Source: CAYOXX01 sp964408025 | GTDB lineage: Bacteria; Acidobacteriota; DATKUA01 | Direction: 5' to 3' | DNA: 31,639 nt | NCBI GenBank assembly: GCA_964408025.1 | Contig: CAYOXX010000029.1 | Location: 1-31,639, forward strand | In this document: positions 22,711 through 31,386 of the stretch, one piece after another | Numbering within the stretch: position 1 is the stretch's first letter | How the letters are laid out: each line of letters starts with the position of its first letter | The notes under the pieces: model-generated | Databases searched by the model: none | What the model was told of the DNA's origin: nothing | Seen by the model: the letters and a program-made list of their open reading frames with translations, nothing else | Program-made: the position numbers and the translations under genes

Positions 22711-24036
22711 GTGGCCCGGGTAAGAATCCTGATCGTGGACGACGAGCAGCAGATGCGCCTCGCCCTGGGCGAGACGTTGCGCCGCGCCGGCTACGAGACC
22801 AGCGAGGCGGCCTCGCCCGCCGAGGCGGTCGAGCTGTTCGGCGGCGGCGGCTACGGCCTGGTGGTCTCCGACATCCGCATGCCGGAGATGAGCGGCATCG
22901 AGCTGCTCAGCAGGCTCAAAGTGATCGACGCCGAGGTGCCGGTGCTTATGATCACCGCCTACGGCACCATCGAGGACGCCGTCGAGGCTATGAAGCGCGG
23001 CGCCGCCGACTACCTGCTCAAGCCGTTCAGCCCCGACTACCTAGAGGGGGTGGTGGCACGCGTGTTCGGCGCCGCCGTTGAGGAGGTACCCGCCGAGGGC
23101 CGCCACGCCATCGTCACCGACGACCCGCAGATGAAGCACCTCAAAGCCTTTCTCAAGAAGGCTGCGGCCACCGACGCCACCGTTCTCCTCCAGGCCGAGA
23201 GCGGCACCGGCAAGGAGCTCTTCGCCCGCTACCTGCACGCCTGCTCGCCCAGGGCGGGCCGCGAGTTCGTCGCCGTCAACTGCGCCGCGGTGCCCGAGAA
23301 CCTGCTGGAGAGCGAGCTGTTCGGCTACGAGAAGGGCGCCTTCACCGGCGCCGCGTCCGCCAAGCAGGGCAAGTTCGAGGTCGCCGACGGCGGCACCATC
23401 CTACTGGACGAAATCAGCGAGATGAGCAACCTGCTGCAGGCCAAGCTGCTGCGCGTGCTGCAGGAGAGAGAGATCGACAAGGTCGGCGCCGCCAGGCCGA
23501 TCCCGGTCGACGTGCGCGTCGTCGCCAGCACCAACACCGACCTGGGCGAGCGGGTCCGCAGCGGCGCCTTCCGCGAGGACCTCTTCTACCGCCTCAACGT
23601 CGTGCCGGTCACCATCCCGCCGCTGCGCGAGCGCACCGGAGATGTGGCGGTGCTCGCCGCACACTTCATCCGCCGCTACGCCGGCGGCCGCCAGCTAGAG
23701 CTCGGGCCCGCAGCCCTCGAGGCACTGCAGGCACACCACTGGCCCGGCAACGTCCGCGAGCTGGAGAACGCCATCCAGCGCGCCGCCATCGTCTGCACCG
23801 GCAGCCAGATCGGCCCGGAGGACATCTTCGCCCCCTATCCCTACCCCGCGGCCGGAGCGGCGGCCGGCGTGCAGCCGGGCGCCACAGTCAGGGAGATGGA
23901 GCAGGAGCTCATCCTAGCCACCCTCAAGCGCACCGGCGGCAACCGCACCGCGGCCGCCAAGCTGCTCGGCATCTCGTTGCGCACGCTGCGCAACAAGCTC
24001 AACGAATACCGCCAGAGCGGCGTCGAGATCGACTGA
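22711..24036 (+). CDS. Sigma-54-dependent response regulator, FlrC/FlgR-like
   Basis: This 441-residue NtrC-type activator has three domains. The receiver (1-120) has the acidic pocket DDE, phospho-acceptor Asp54 in SDIRMP, Thr in MITAYG and Lys104 in LLKPF. The AAA+ domain (about 130-360) has the Walker A GESGTGKE variant AESGTGKE, the sigma-54 contact loop GAFTGA (209-214) and a Walker B at ILLDEI. The Fis-type HTH lies at about 395-435 (NRTAAAKLLGISLRTLRNKL). The GTG start has GGAGG 8 nt upstream. Its position just before flgB and a -24/-12 promoter points to control of flagellar genes. No sensor kinase gene is adjacent in this window. Confidence 0.94.
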   Translation: MARVRILIVDDEQQMRLALGETLRRAGYETSEAASPAEAVELFGGGGYGLVVSDIRMPEMSGIELLSRLKVIDAEVPVLMITAYGTIEDAVEAMKRGAADYLLKPFSPDYLEGVVARVFGAAVEEVPAEGRHAIVTDDPQMKHLKAFLKKAAATDATVLLQAESGTGKELFARYLHACSPRAGREFVAVNCAAVPENLLESELFGYEKGAFTGAASAKQGKFEVADGGTILLDEISEMSNLLQAKLLRVLQEREIDKVGAARPIPVDVRVVASTNTDLGERVRSGAFREDLFYRLNVVPVTIPPLRERTGDVAVLAAHFIRRYAGGRQLELGPAALEALQAHHWPGNVRELENAIQRAAIVCTGSQIGPEDIFAPYPYPAAGAAAGVQPGATVREMEQELILATLKRTGGNRTAAAKLLGISLRTLRNKLNEYRQSGVEID

Positions 24037-24038
24037 AC

Positions 24039-24054
24039 GCCGCCCCCCGGCGGC
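24039..24054 (+). terminator. Hairpin after the response-regulator gene
   Basis: GCCGCC and GGCGGC form a 6-bp stem with a CCCC loop three bases after the stop. No T tract follows, so termination is uncertain. Confidence 0.25.
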
Positions 24055-24188
24055 AGAATCTTCCCCCGCGGCATCTCTTGCCCGGTCCGCCAGCGGGTCT
24101 CCGACGCCGCCGGTACAACCGTGTTCCCATCTTGTTGCCAAATATAGGGTTATTCAGGCCAGCCCGCATTTCCGCCAACCCAGCCTGC

Positions 24189-24204
24189 CGGTACGGTACT
24201 TGCT
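24189..24204 (+). promoter_or_regulatory. Sigma-54 (-24/-12) promoter for flgB operon
   Basis: The sequence CGGTACGGTACTTGCT places GG (24190-24191) and GC (24202-24203) exactly 10 nt apart and matches the YTGGCAC-N5-TTGCW pattern well. Transcription would begin near 24215, about 40 nt before the flgB ATG. A gene for a sigma-54 activator lies immediately upstream. Confidence 0.75.
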
Positions 24205-24253
24205 GCGAAACGTAGCGGAAGAGTGGAACGCCGAAGGCGAGGAGGCTGCCAAA

Positions 24254-24658
24254 ATGATCGACCCGATAGGGCAGGATGAGACACTACGGTTTCTCTCGGC
24301 GTCGATGGACCTGCTGGCGGCGCGGCACAGCCTGCTGGCGGGCAACATCGCCAACGTCGACACCCCCGGCTACCGGGCCATGGACCTCGACTTCGGCAGG
24401 GAGCTTGAGGTCGCCTTCCGTCGCCAACGCTCCCTGGAGGGCGTGCCGGGCGAGGGGGCGAGCCTGAGCTACCGCGCCGTGCTGCGGCCCCGTATCGTCG
24501 AGGTCAGTGGCACGACGGTCAAGCCGGACGGGAACAATGTCGACATCGACCGCGAGCTTGGGCAGCTGTCGCGCACCACCGCGATGTTCCAACAGGCGAT
24601 CAGCTTCATGTCCGTGAAGCTGCGCATGCTGAAGGCGGCGATCAGGGAGGGGGCGTAG
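24254..24658 (+). CDS. flgB: Flagellar basal-body rod protein FlgB
   Basis: FlgB is a proximal rod subunit of the flagellar axle, exported through the flagellar type III apparatus. The 134-residue product has the rod-family N-terminal motif ARHSLLAGNIANVDTPGYRA. The C-terminal helix FQQAISFMSVKLRMLKAAI is also typical. The start is ATG at 24254 with GAGGAGG 8 nt upstream. A frame start at 24200 falls inside the sigma-54 promoter and cannot be used. flgC follows two bases after the stop. Confidence 0.95.
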   Translation: MIDPIGQDETLRFLSASMDLLAARHSLLAGNIANVDTPGYRAMDLDFGRELEVAFRRQRSLEGVPGEGASLSYRAVLRPRIVEVSGTTVKPDGNNVDIDRELGQLSRTTAMFQQAISFMSVKLRMLKAAIREGA

Positions 24659-24660
24659 CG

Positions 24661-25092
24661 ATGTCGTGTTCTATAGAGATAGCCGCGGCCGGGATGAGCG
24701 CCCAGCGCCGGCGCCTCGAGGTGGTGGCCTCCAACCTGGCCAACGCCCAGACCACAGCGACCGCCGAGGGCGGCCCATACCGCAAGCGGATGGTCGTCTT
24801 CAGGGCCGTCGGCCTGGAGCGCGTCGACGACCCCTTCGCCCGCGAGCTGAGGCGCGAGATGCGCAGCGTGCGGGTGGCCCGGGTGTTCCAAGACCCGCGG
24901 CCCCCGCAGCAGGTCTTCCAGCCCGGGCACCCCGACGCCGACGAGGCCGGCTACGTGCTTATGCCCAACATCAACATCGTCGACGAGATGATCAACATGA
25001 TCGGCGCCGCACGCTCCTACGAGGCCAACCTGGAGGTGCTGAAGACGGCCAAGCGGATGTCTGCCGCGGCGCTGGAGCTGACTAGAATTTAG
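24661..25092 (+). CDS. flgC: Flagellar basal-body rod protein FlgC
   Basis: FlgC is a second proximal rod subunit, 143 residues long. The N terminus has AAAGMSAQRRRLEVVASNLANAQT cut short here as the rod signature GMSAQRRRLEVVASNLANA, and the C terminus has the conserved YVLMPNINIVDEMINMIGA and RSYEANLEVLKTAKRM. The ATG lies two bases after flgB, with GGGAGG upstream. Length and motifs fit the family. Confidence 0.96.
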   Translation: MSCSIEIAAAGMSAQRRRLEVVASNLANAQTTATAEGGPYRKRMVVFRAVGLERVDDPFARELRREMRSVRVARVFQDPRPPQQVFQPGHPDADEAGYVLMPNINIVDEMINMIGAARSYEANLEVLKTAKRMSAAALELTRI

Positions 25093-25149
25093 GGTCGGCC
25101 TATCATGCTGAGGGATATACATTTATCTCCATGCGAGGCTTCGGAATTG

Positions 25150-25178
25150 TTGTCATCGCAGCGGCAATAGGGTATAAT
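25150..25178 (+). promoter_or_regulatory. Sigma-70 promoter for fliE-fliF operon
   Basis: TTGTCA (25150-25155) and a perfect TATAAT (25173-25178) are 17 nt apart. Transcription would start near 25185, about 30 nt before fliE. This suggests that the fliE-motE part can be expressed apart from the sigma-54 flgB promoter. Confidence 0.65.
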
Positions 25179-25213
25179 GGCAATCGCTTGCGCGCGTAAG
25201 AGGGAACCGGGCA

Positions 25214-25528
25214 ATGGCTGAGGACTTCTCGATTCGGCAGGTCGAGCTGGAGCTGAACCGCCTGCGGGAACAGCTGCAGCGCACGGAATCCGCGCCGCCC
25301 GAGGGGGCATCATTCGGCGAGATGCTCAAGGATGCGATCAGCGAGGTAAATCAGCTCACCACGGAAGCCGACACCGCCATCCAGCGCCAGATCGCTTCGG
25401 GGGAAACAACCGACCTGCACGCTACAATTGTCGCTTTGGAGAAGGCTGAAATCAGCTTCCAGTTGATGATGCAAATCCGTAACAAAATCGTCAAGGCGTA
25501 CGAAGAGATCATGCGGATGCCTATGTAG
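25214..25528 (+). CDS. fliE: Flagellar hook-basal body complex protein FliE
   Basis: FliE is the small adaptor between the MS ring and the rod. The 104-residue product shows the family C-terminal half: FGEMLKDAISEVNQLTTEAD, then DLHATIVALEKAEISFQLMM and RNKIVKAYEEIMRMPM. The start has AGAGGG about 9 nt upstream and its own promoter. A gap of about 120 nt separates it from flgC. Confidence 0.95.
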   Translation: MAEDFSIRQVELELNRLREQLQRTESAPPEGASFGEMLKDAISEVNQLTTEADTAIQRQIASGETTDLHATIVALEKAEISFQLMMQIRNKIVKAYEEIMRMPM

Positions 25529-25611
25529 CGCCGCGCGCTCACTTTTTCGGCAACAGTTTTAGGACAGCCCGGCCGCCCGCCCCTCAACGGCAACCGCTGT
25601 AGGTGATTGCG

Positions 25612-27237
25612 ATGGCGGAAGACTCCTCTGTCGGCGGGCAGATCCAGTCGATGCTGGCGCGCCTGCCCGCTCCCCTGAGGATCGGGCTGACGCTCGCGGC
25701 CATTGCGGTTGTCGCCTGGATCCTCTGGACGGTCGCCGTCGGTTTGCTGCAGCCGTGGGAGCCCCTCGCCAGCGGCCTGCCGCAGGCCGAGCAGGCCCGC
25801 GTCCTCGAGTACCTCCGCTCCAACGCCATCCCCTACAAGGTCGAGGGCGGGAGCGTCATGGTCCACGCCGACCGCGCCGCCGAGCTGAAGATCGACATGG
25901 CCGGCCAGGACATGCAGGTGGGGCTTCTGCCCGGCCTCGAGCGCCTCGAGTCGGTCGGCATGGGCGACACCGAAAGGACGATCGACGCCCGCACCCAGCT
26001 GGCGCTGCAGGAGGAGATCCAGAAGGCGCTCAATTCCCTCTCCGTAATCCATACGTCGCTGGTGCGGCTGGCCCTGCCGCCCCAGCGCGGCTTCCTGGCC
26101 GAAACCCAGGAGCCGGCCAAGGCGTCCGTCTGGCTGACGCTGCGCCCCGGCGGCGAGCTCAGCGCCGAGCAGGTACGGGGGCTCCAGCACCAGATAGCGC
26201 ACTCGATCCAGAACCTGCACGCAGATAACGTCTCGATCCTCGACCACAACTCGCGGCTCCTCAGCCAGCGCTCAGAGGAGGGCACTCGCCTGGCGATGAT
26301 CCGGCAGCGGGAGGAAGGGCGGGTCCGGGAGGCGGTGCTCCACCTGCTGGAGCCGAAGGTCGGCGCCAACAGCGTACGGGTATCGTCCACCGTTGAGCTG
26401 GAACGGCAGCAGCGCCGCGAGAGGCGTCACGTAATCGACACCGACAATCCGGCCGAGACGAGCTTCGAGTCGGTCGAGGAAGAGGAATCAGGTCAATCCG
26501 GCGTCGCCGGCGTGCCGGGGGCCGAGGCCAACACAGGCGACAGCCTTGCTGCCTCCGGCGGCGGCAGCCCGGGCGGCCAGCGCTCGCGCCTCGAGGAGCG
26601 CCGCCAAACCGACTATCCGTCCAGCGAAACCGAGGTAATAATCCCCGCCGGGGCGATCACCCGCAGGAGCGTGGCGGTGGTGATCGACCTGCGCCGCGTC
26701 GAGGACGAGGAGGGCGGCGTCGAGTACGTCTCCTGGGGCGAAGAGAACCTCAGCCGCTGGCGCGACGCCCTGCGCAACGCGGTCGGCATCGTCGCCCAGC
26801 GCGACAACCTCACCCTCGAGGAGGACTCCTTCGAGTACATTCACCAGATGGAGATCGAGCTGCAGGAGCAGAGGCAGGTCGAGCAGACCCGCAGGCTCTA
26901 CGACGTCTTCGACTGGAGCGACTGGACATCCTTCATCAAGGTCCCCGCCCTGCTGCTCATCGCCTTCCTCGTCGTCTGGTTCGTGCTGCGGCCCGTGGGC
27001 AAGCGCATCCTCTCCCCCGTGCTGCAGCTGCCCGCCCGCGCCGGCCGCATGCCCGATCAGCTGCCCAGGACGGTCGAGGAGCTGGAAGCGGAGATGGAGA
27101 GCAGGCTGGAGGAAGAGATAGAGCTCCCGTCGCGCGAGGTGAAGAAAGGCACGATCCTGAAGAAGCGCATAACAGAACTGGCCAAGACCGAGCCGGAGAG
27201 CTTCTCGGCGCTGATTCGCACCTGGCTATACGAATAG
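25612..27237 (+). CDS. fliF: Flagellar MS-ring protein FliF
   Basis: FliF forms the MS ring in the inner membrane, the base for export and the rotor. The 541-residue protein has an N-terminal membrane segment (about 22-46, around LTLAAIAVVAWILWTVAVGL) and YscJ/FliF ring-building domains (EPLASGLPQAEQARVLEYL). A low-complexity Gly/Ser loop lies near residue 300. A second membrane segment (VPALLLIAFLVVWFVLRPVG) precedes a cytosolic tail ending FSALIRTWLYE, which binds FliG. I chose the ATG at 25612, with AGGTGA upstream; a GTG at 25603 is possible. Confidence 0.95.
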   Translation: MAEDSSVGGQIQSMLARLPAPLRIGLTLAAIAVVAWILWTVAVGLLQPWEPLASGLPQAEQARVLEYLRSNAIPYKVEGGSVMVHADRAAELKIDMAGQDMQVGLLPGLERLESVGMGDTERTIDARTQLALQEEIQKALNSLSVIHTSLVRLALPPQRGFLAETQEPAKASVWLTLRPGGELSAEQVRGLQHQIAHSIQNLHADNVSILDHNSRLLSQRSEEGTRLAMIRQREEGRVREAVLHLLEPKVGANSVRVSSTVELERQQRRERRHVIDTDNPAETSFESVEEEESGQSGVAGVPGAEANTGDSLAASGGGSPGGQRSRLEERRQTDYPSSETEVIIPAGAITRRSVAVVIDLRRVEDEEGGVEYVSWGEENLSRWRDALRNAVGIVAQRDNLTLEEDSFEYIHQMEIELQEQRQVEQTRRLYDVFDWSDWTSFIKVPALLLIAFLVVWFVLRPVGKRILSPVLQLPARAGRMPDQLPRTVEELEAEMESRLEEEIELPSREVKKGTILKKRITELAKTEPESFSALIRTWLYE

Positions 27238-27246
27238 GAGGCGGAA

Positions 27247-28257
27247 GTGTCGGTCGAAAGAATGAGCGGTGCCCACAAGGCCGCGATCCTGATGGTCCTG
27301 ATAGGCGACGAGGCCTCTTCCGAAATCTTCAAGCACATGAACGAGGAGGAGATCACCGCGATCAGCCGGGAGATCTCCGCCCTGAAAAACATCCAGCCGG
27401 AGACGGCCGACGAGGTCCTGGAGGACTTCCACAACATGAGCCTCGCCAAGGAGTACTTCGCCATCGGCGGCATCGACTACGCCAAGAAGGTTCTGCTTAA
27501 TAGCATCGGGCCGGACGCCTCGCGCAAGATCCTCGACCGCCTGATCAAGAGCCTCGAGGCGACGCCGAGCTTCAGCTCCCTGGAGAAGGCCAACCCGCAG
27601 CAGCTCAGCCGCTTCATCCAGAACGAGCACCCGCAGACTGTCGCCCTGGTGCTGGCCCACATGAACCCGAGCCAGGGCGCCGAGCTTCTCACCAGCCTGC
27701 CGGAGAACCTGCAGAGCGAGGTCTCGATGCGCATGGCGACCCTCGAGCAGATCAACCCCGACGTGGTCAAGCGGATCGCGACAGTGCTCGAGCAGAAGCT
27801 CGAGGCGCTGGGCGGCGGCAACGTCGAGGACTACGGGGGCATCCGCGCCGTCGCCGAGATGTTCAACCGCATGGACCGCAGCGCCGGCCGCTCGGTGCTG
27901 GAGAAGATCGAGGTGGTCGATCCCGACCTCTCCAACGCCATACGCGACCTGATGTTCGTCTTCGACGACATCCTGCTGCTGGACGACCAGGCGGTCACGG
28001 AGATCCTCAAGCGGGTCGACAAGAAAGTCCTGAGCCTGGCGCTGAAGGGGACCACCGAGCAGCTGCAGCAGATGTTCTTCCGCAACATGAGCCAGCGGGC
28101 CGTGGAGATGATGAAGGAGGAGATGGAGTACATGGGCCTGGTGCGTGTGCGCGAGGTCAAGCACTCTCAGAACGAGGTGGTCGAGATCGTGCGGCAGCTC
28201 GAGGAGGAGGGGATAATCTCCATCGGCGGCTCCGGCGGCGAGGAGTATGTTGTCTAA
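27247..28257 (+). CDS. fliG: Flagellar motor switch protein FliG
   Basis: FliG is the rotor switch protein that contacts the stator. The 336-residue product shows SGAHKAAILMVLIGDE at the N terminus, the central EHPQTVALVLAHM (EHPQ motif), and the C-terminal domain with FDDILLLDDQAVTEILKRVD, which holds the charged residues used in torque generation. The GTG start is nine bases after the fliF stop, with GGAGG upstream. The end overlaps fliH by 11 nt. Confidence 0.96.
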   Translation: MSVERMSGAHKAAILMVLIGDEASSEIFKHMNEEEITAISREISALKNIQPETADEVLEDFHNMSLAKEYFAIGGIDYAKKVLLNSIGPDASRKILDRLIKSLEATPSFSSLEKANPQQLSRFIQNEHPQTVALVLAHMNPSQGAELLTSLPENLQSEVSMRMATLEQINPDVVKRIATVLEQKLEALGGGNVEDYGGIRAVAEMFNRMDRSAGRSVLEKIEVVDPDLSNAIRDLMFVFDDILLLDDQAVTEILKRVDKKVLSLALKGTTEQLQQMFFRNMSQRAVEMMKEEMEYMGLVRVREVKHSQNEVVEIVRQLEEEGIISIGGSGGEEYVV

Positions 28258-28957
28258 GAGGATCATAAAGGCCGGCGCCGGGCCGGCGAAGGCCGAGCTC
28301 TTCGGTTTCCCGACGGTCGAGGAATACGTCAGCTTCGGCAGGACGTTCAAGTTCGCCACCCGCCGCCTCAATCTGTTCGCGGACCCCGAGCAAGAGGAAG
28401 AAGAGATCGGCCTCGAGCCGGGCGACGTCACGGGCAAGGCGAGCCGGGAGGCGGAGAAGATCCGCAAGCAGGCCTCCGAGGAGGGCTTCGCCGAGGGCCT
28501 GAAGCGGGCGGAGGCTGAGGCCTCCGCCGAGCTGGAGAAGCTGCGGGTCGGCTACAGCGAGGGCGTCGAGGCGGTGGCCGCGCTGCGGCAGAAGATCCTC
28601 AAGGAGAGCGAGGGGGAGATCGTCGCCCTCTCGCTCGACATCGCCCGCAAGATCATCGGCGCCGAGCTGGCCGCCGACCCCGCAACCGTCGCCAAGGTGA
28701 TCCGCACGGCGCTGGAGAGGGTCGCCGGCGCGCAGGCGACGTCCGTCAAGCTCCACCCCGAGGATTACGCCTACTTCGAATCCAACGCGCCTGATGTCCT
28801 CGCCAAGGCCGAGTTGATCTCCGATCCGCAGGTGGCCCGCGGCGGGGCTATCATCGACACCTCCGGCGGCAAACTCGACGCCCAGATAGAGGAGCAGCTG
28901 GCAGAGATCGAAAAGAGCCTCAAGTCCGGAATGGTTGCCGCCGCCGGAGGGGAGTGA
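28247..28957 (+). CDS. fliH: Flagellar assembly protein FliH
   Basis: FliH is the stator-like regulator of the export ATPase FliI. The 236-residue product has a charged middle region with small-residue spacing (ASREAEKIRKQASEEGFAEG), a coiled-coil stretch and the conserved C-terminal domain (LSLDIARKIIGAELAADP, then SDPQVARGGAIIDT). The ATG at 28247 lies inside fliG, with GAGGAG very close, so a TTG one codon later could also serve. The overlap predicts translational coupling. Confidence 0.92.
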   Translation: MLSKRIIKAGAGPAKAELFGFPTVEEYVSFGRTFKFATRRLNLFADPEQEEEEIGLEPGDVTGKASREAEKIRKQASEEGFAEGLKRAEAEASAELEKLRVGYSEGVEAVAALRQKILKESEGEIVALSLDIARKIIGAELAADPATVAKVIRTALERVAGAQATSVKLHPEDYAYFESNAPDVLAKAELISDPQVARGGAIIDTSGGKLDAQIEEQLAEIEKSLKSGMVAAAGGE

Positions 28958-30273
28958 TGAGGATCGACCTATCGGCCTACCGCCGGAGCGTCAGCAGGTC
29001 GGACCCGGTGAAGTCGATCGGCGTCGTCCAGAAGGTGATCGGCCTGGTGATCGAGGCCGACGGCCCGTCGGTGAGCCTCGGCGAGCTGGCCAGGATCCGG
29101 ATGAGCACCAACCGCAAGAGCCTGATGGCCGAGGCGGTCGGCTTCCGCGACAACAGCGTGCTCTTCATGCCGCTGGGCCTGGCCGACGGCCTGCGCTTGG
29201 GCGACCGCATCGAGGCCCTGCGCACACGGCCGGAGATCGGTGTGGGGCCCGAGATGCTCGGCCGCGTGGTCGACGCCCTCGGCCGGCCGATCGACGGCAA
29301 GGGCCCCTTCCGCGTCGAGGCCAAGTACCCGGTCCACCGCGATGCACGCAATCCGCTGCAGAGGGTAACGATCAACGAGCCGATCGCCACCGGCGTGCGC
29401 TCGATCGACGCCCTGCTGACCTGCGGCAAGGGCCAGCGGATCGGCATCTTCAGCGGCAGCGGCGTCGGCAAGAGCACACTGCTGGGCATGATCGCCCGCT
29501 ACACCTCCGCCGACGTCAACGTCCTGGCCCTGGTCGGCGAGCGCGGGCGCGAGGTACGCGAGTTCGTCGAGAAAGACCTGGGCAAGGAGGGCCTGGCGCG
29601 CTCCGTGGTGGTCGTCTCCACATCCGACATGCCGCCGCTGCTGCGCATCAAGGCCCCGTTCGCCGCCAACGCCGTCGCCGAGTACTTCGCCGACGCCGGC
29701 AAAGACGTGCTGCTGATGATGGACTCGGTGACCCGCTTCGCCATGGCCCAGCGCGAGGTCGGCCTCTCTATCGGCGAGCCGCCGTCGTCGAAGGGCTACA
29801 CGCCCAGCGTCTTCACCCTCCTGCCGCACCTGTTCGAGCGCGCCGGCTCCTTCCGCGGCAAGGGGACCATCACCGGCTTCTACACCGTGCTGGTCGAGGG
29901 GGACGACCTGGCCGACCCGATCTCCGACCACTGCCGCGCCACACTCGACGGCCACGTGATTCTCAGCCGCGAACTGGCGTCGCGCAACGCCTACCCGGCC
30001 ATCGACATCCTGATAAGCATCAGCCGCCTGATGAAGGACATCGCCGACAGCGGGCACGTCGCGGCCGCCGCGCGCTTCCGCGACCTGCTGGCCACCTACT
30101 ACAAGGCCGAGGACATGGTCAACATCGGCGCCTACAAGAGCGGCGCCAACCCGAAGATCGACGCCGCGCTCGAGCACATCGAGAGCTTCAACGAATTCAT
30201 GCGCCAGGGCGTCGGCGAGCGCAGCACCCTCGAGGAGTCGGTGGACTGGCTGCGGCGTATAGCCGCCGAGTGA
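28957..30273 (+). CDS. fliI: Flagellar protein export ATPase FliI
   Basis: FliI is the F1-beta-like ATPase of the flagellar type III export apparatus. The 438-residue protein has Walker A GSGVGKST in FSGSGVGKSTLLGM, a catalytic GERGREVREF and Walker B VLLMMDSVTRFA. The type III ATPase signature SIGEPPSSKGYTPSVF is also present. The ATG at 28957 has GGAGG six bases upstream and overlaps the fliH stop. A GTG at 28954 would add one residue. Confidence 0.96.
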   Translation: MRIDLSAYRRSVSRSDPVKSIGVVQKVIGLVIEADGPSVSLGELARIRMSTNRKSLMAEAVGFRDNSVLFMPLGLADGLRLGDRIEALRTRPEIGVGPEMLGRVVDALGRPIDGKGPFRVEAKYPVHRDARNPLQRVTINEPIATGVRSIDALLTCGKGQRIGIFSGSGVGKSTLLGMIARYTSADVNVLALVGERGREVREFVEKDLGKEGLARSVVVVSTSDMPPLLRIKAPFAANAVAEYFADAGKDVLLMMDSVTRFAMAQREVGLSIGEPPSSKGYTPSVFTLLPHLFERAGSFRGKGTITGFYTVLVEGDDLADPISDHCRATLDGHVILSRELASRNAYPAIDILISISRLMKDIADSGHVAAAARFRDLLATYYKAEDMVNIGAYKSGANPKIDAALEHIESFNEFMRQGVGERSTLEESVDWLRRIAAE

Positions 30274-30292
30274 GCGCCCACGGGAGCCCGGC

Positions 30293-30763
30293 ATGAAGAG
30301 GTTCGCCTTCCGGCTCGAGACGCTGCTGCGGATCAGGGGCCTATACGAGGAGGAGGCGGAGAGGCGCTTCCGCGAGGCCCTGCGGCGGCTGGCGCTCGCC
30401 GTCGACCGCCTCGAGGAGCTGCGCAACGAGCTGGCCGCAATAGTCGGGGAGCTCTTAGATCTGCGGCGCAGGGGAACCGGCCTCCAGATCCAGATGCTCT
30501 TTCAAAACTACATCGTCAGCCTGCGGCGCAGGATCGATGTGCAGCTCGCCGCGGTGCGCACCGCCGAGATCGCAGTCGAGCGGCGGCGCGAGGAGCTGCT
30601 GGAGCGGATGAAGGAGCGCAAGACGATGGACCAGCTCAAGGTCCGCGACTACGACCGCTACCTGGTCGAGCTGCGCCGCTTCGAGCAGAAAGTGGTCGAC
30701 GACCTGGCCACGCTGCGCGGCGGCGGCTTCGACCTCGAGAGTTTCCAGGGGGCGGCCCTTTAG
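30293..30763 (+). CDS. fliJ: Flagellar export protein FliJ
   Basis: FliJ is the central-stalk-like coiled coil of the export ATPase complex and a chaperone escort. The 156-residue product starts with the family pattern FRLETLLRIRGLYEEEAER and is almost wholly a charged helical coiled coil, with KERKTMDQLKVRDYDRYLVE toward the end. It sits 19 nt after fliI, as is usual for fliJ, with GGGAG before the ATG. Confidence 0.9.
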   Translation: MKRFAFRLETLLRIRGLYEEEAERRFREALRRLALAVDRLEELRNELAAIVGELLDLRRRGTGLQIQMLFQNYIVSLRRRIDVQLAAVRTAEIAVERRREELLERMKERKTMDQLKVRDYDRYLVELRRFEQKVVDDLATLRGGGFDLESFQGAAL

Positions 30764-30783
30764 TTTAGAGAGAGGAGCTAACC

Positions 30784-31386
30784 ATGTCCGTTTCCAAGTC
30801 GACCTGGGCACGTCTGATGCTGGTCTTTCCGGCCCTGGTGATAATCTACTTCGGCTACCTCCACCTCAGCGGCTCGGCAGGTCGTGGCGGCGTCGACCTG
30901 CTCGGCACCGGCGCGGCCCAGGAGAACGGCTCCGGCGGGCAGAACCAGCAGACGGCGCCCGTATCGGCAGAGATGGCCGCCGCGTTGCGAGCCCAGGCCG
31001 CAGAGCTCGAGCGACGCGAGGCGGAGATCGAGCAGCGCGAGGGGGAGCTGGTCGTGCTCGAGCGCGACCTGCTGCGGCTGCGCCGCCAGGTCGGCGAGGA
31101 GCGCGCAGAACTCGAGGCGCTGCGTGCCGAGATCGAGCGTCTGGAAGCCGAGCGCGCCAGCGAGCGCGTGCGCCAGATCGCCGACACCCTCAGGAACACC
31201 AAGGCGCAGATCGCCGCCGCCCAGCTCATCGCCCTCTACCAGCAGAACCGCGTCACCGCTCTCTACGTTATCTCGCAGCTCGATGCCCGCAGCTCCGGCA
31301 AGATATTCTCCCGCATGACCAACGCCGAGCTCGCCGCCCGCATCCTCGAGGACTTCAACGCCTGGCAGGTAGCCGAGGGGAACTGA
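30784..31386 (+). CDS. MotE/FlbB-like flagellar protein
   Basis: This 200-residue protein has an N-terminal membrane segment (about 9-28, LMLVFPALVIIYFGYLHLSG), a Gly/Gln-rich linker and a long Glu/Arg-rich coiled coil (about 60-135). It ends with a short helical domain (LYVISQLDARSSGKIFSRM, then NAELAARILEDF) like the MgtE-N-type repeat of MotE and FlbB. Such proteins act in the periplasm around the motor, as a MotC chaperone or a stator-associated scaffold. The ATG has AGGAG six bases upstream. Its position after fliJ is typical. Confidence 0.8.
   Translation: MSVSKSTWARLMLVFPALVIIYFGYLHLSGSAGRGGVDLLGTGAAQENGSGGQNQQTAPVSAEMAAALRAQAAELERREAEIEQREGELVVLERDLLRLRRQVGEERAELEALRAEIERLEAERASERVRQIADTLRNTKAQIAAAQLIALYQQNRVTALYVISQLDARSSGKIFSRMTNAELAARILEDFNAWQVAEGN

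Noticed and set aside
25173..25193. Possible sigma-54 site (TGGCA then CTTGC) before fliE
   Set aside because: The GG-to-GC distance is 9 rather than 10 nt and a much better sigma-70 promoter overlaps it.
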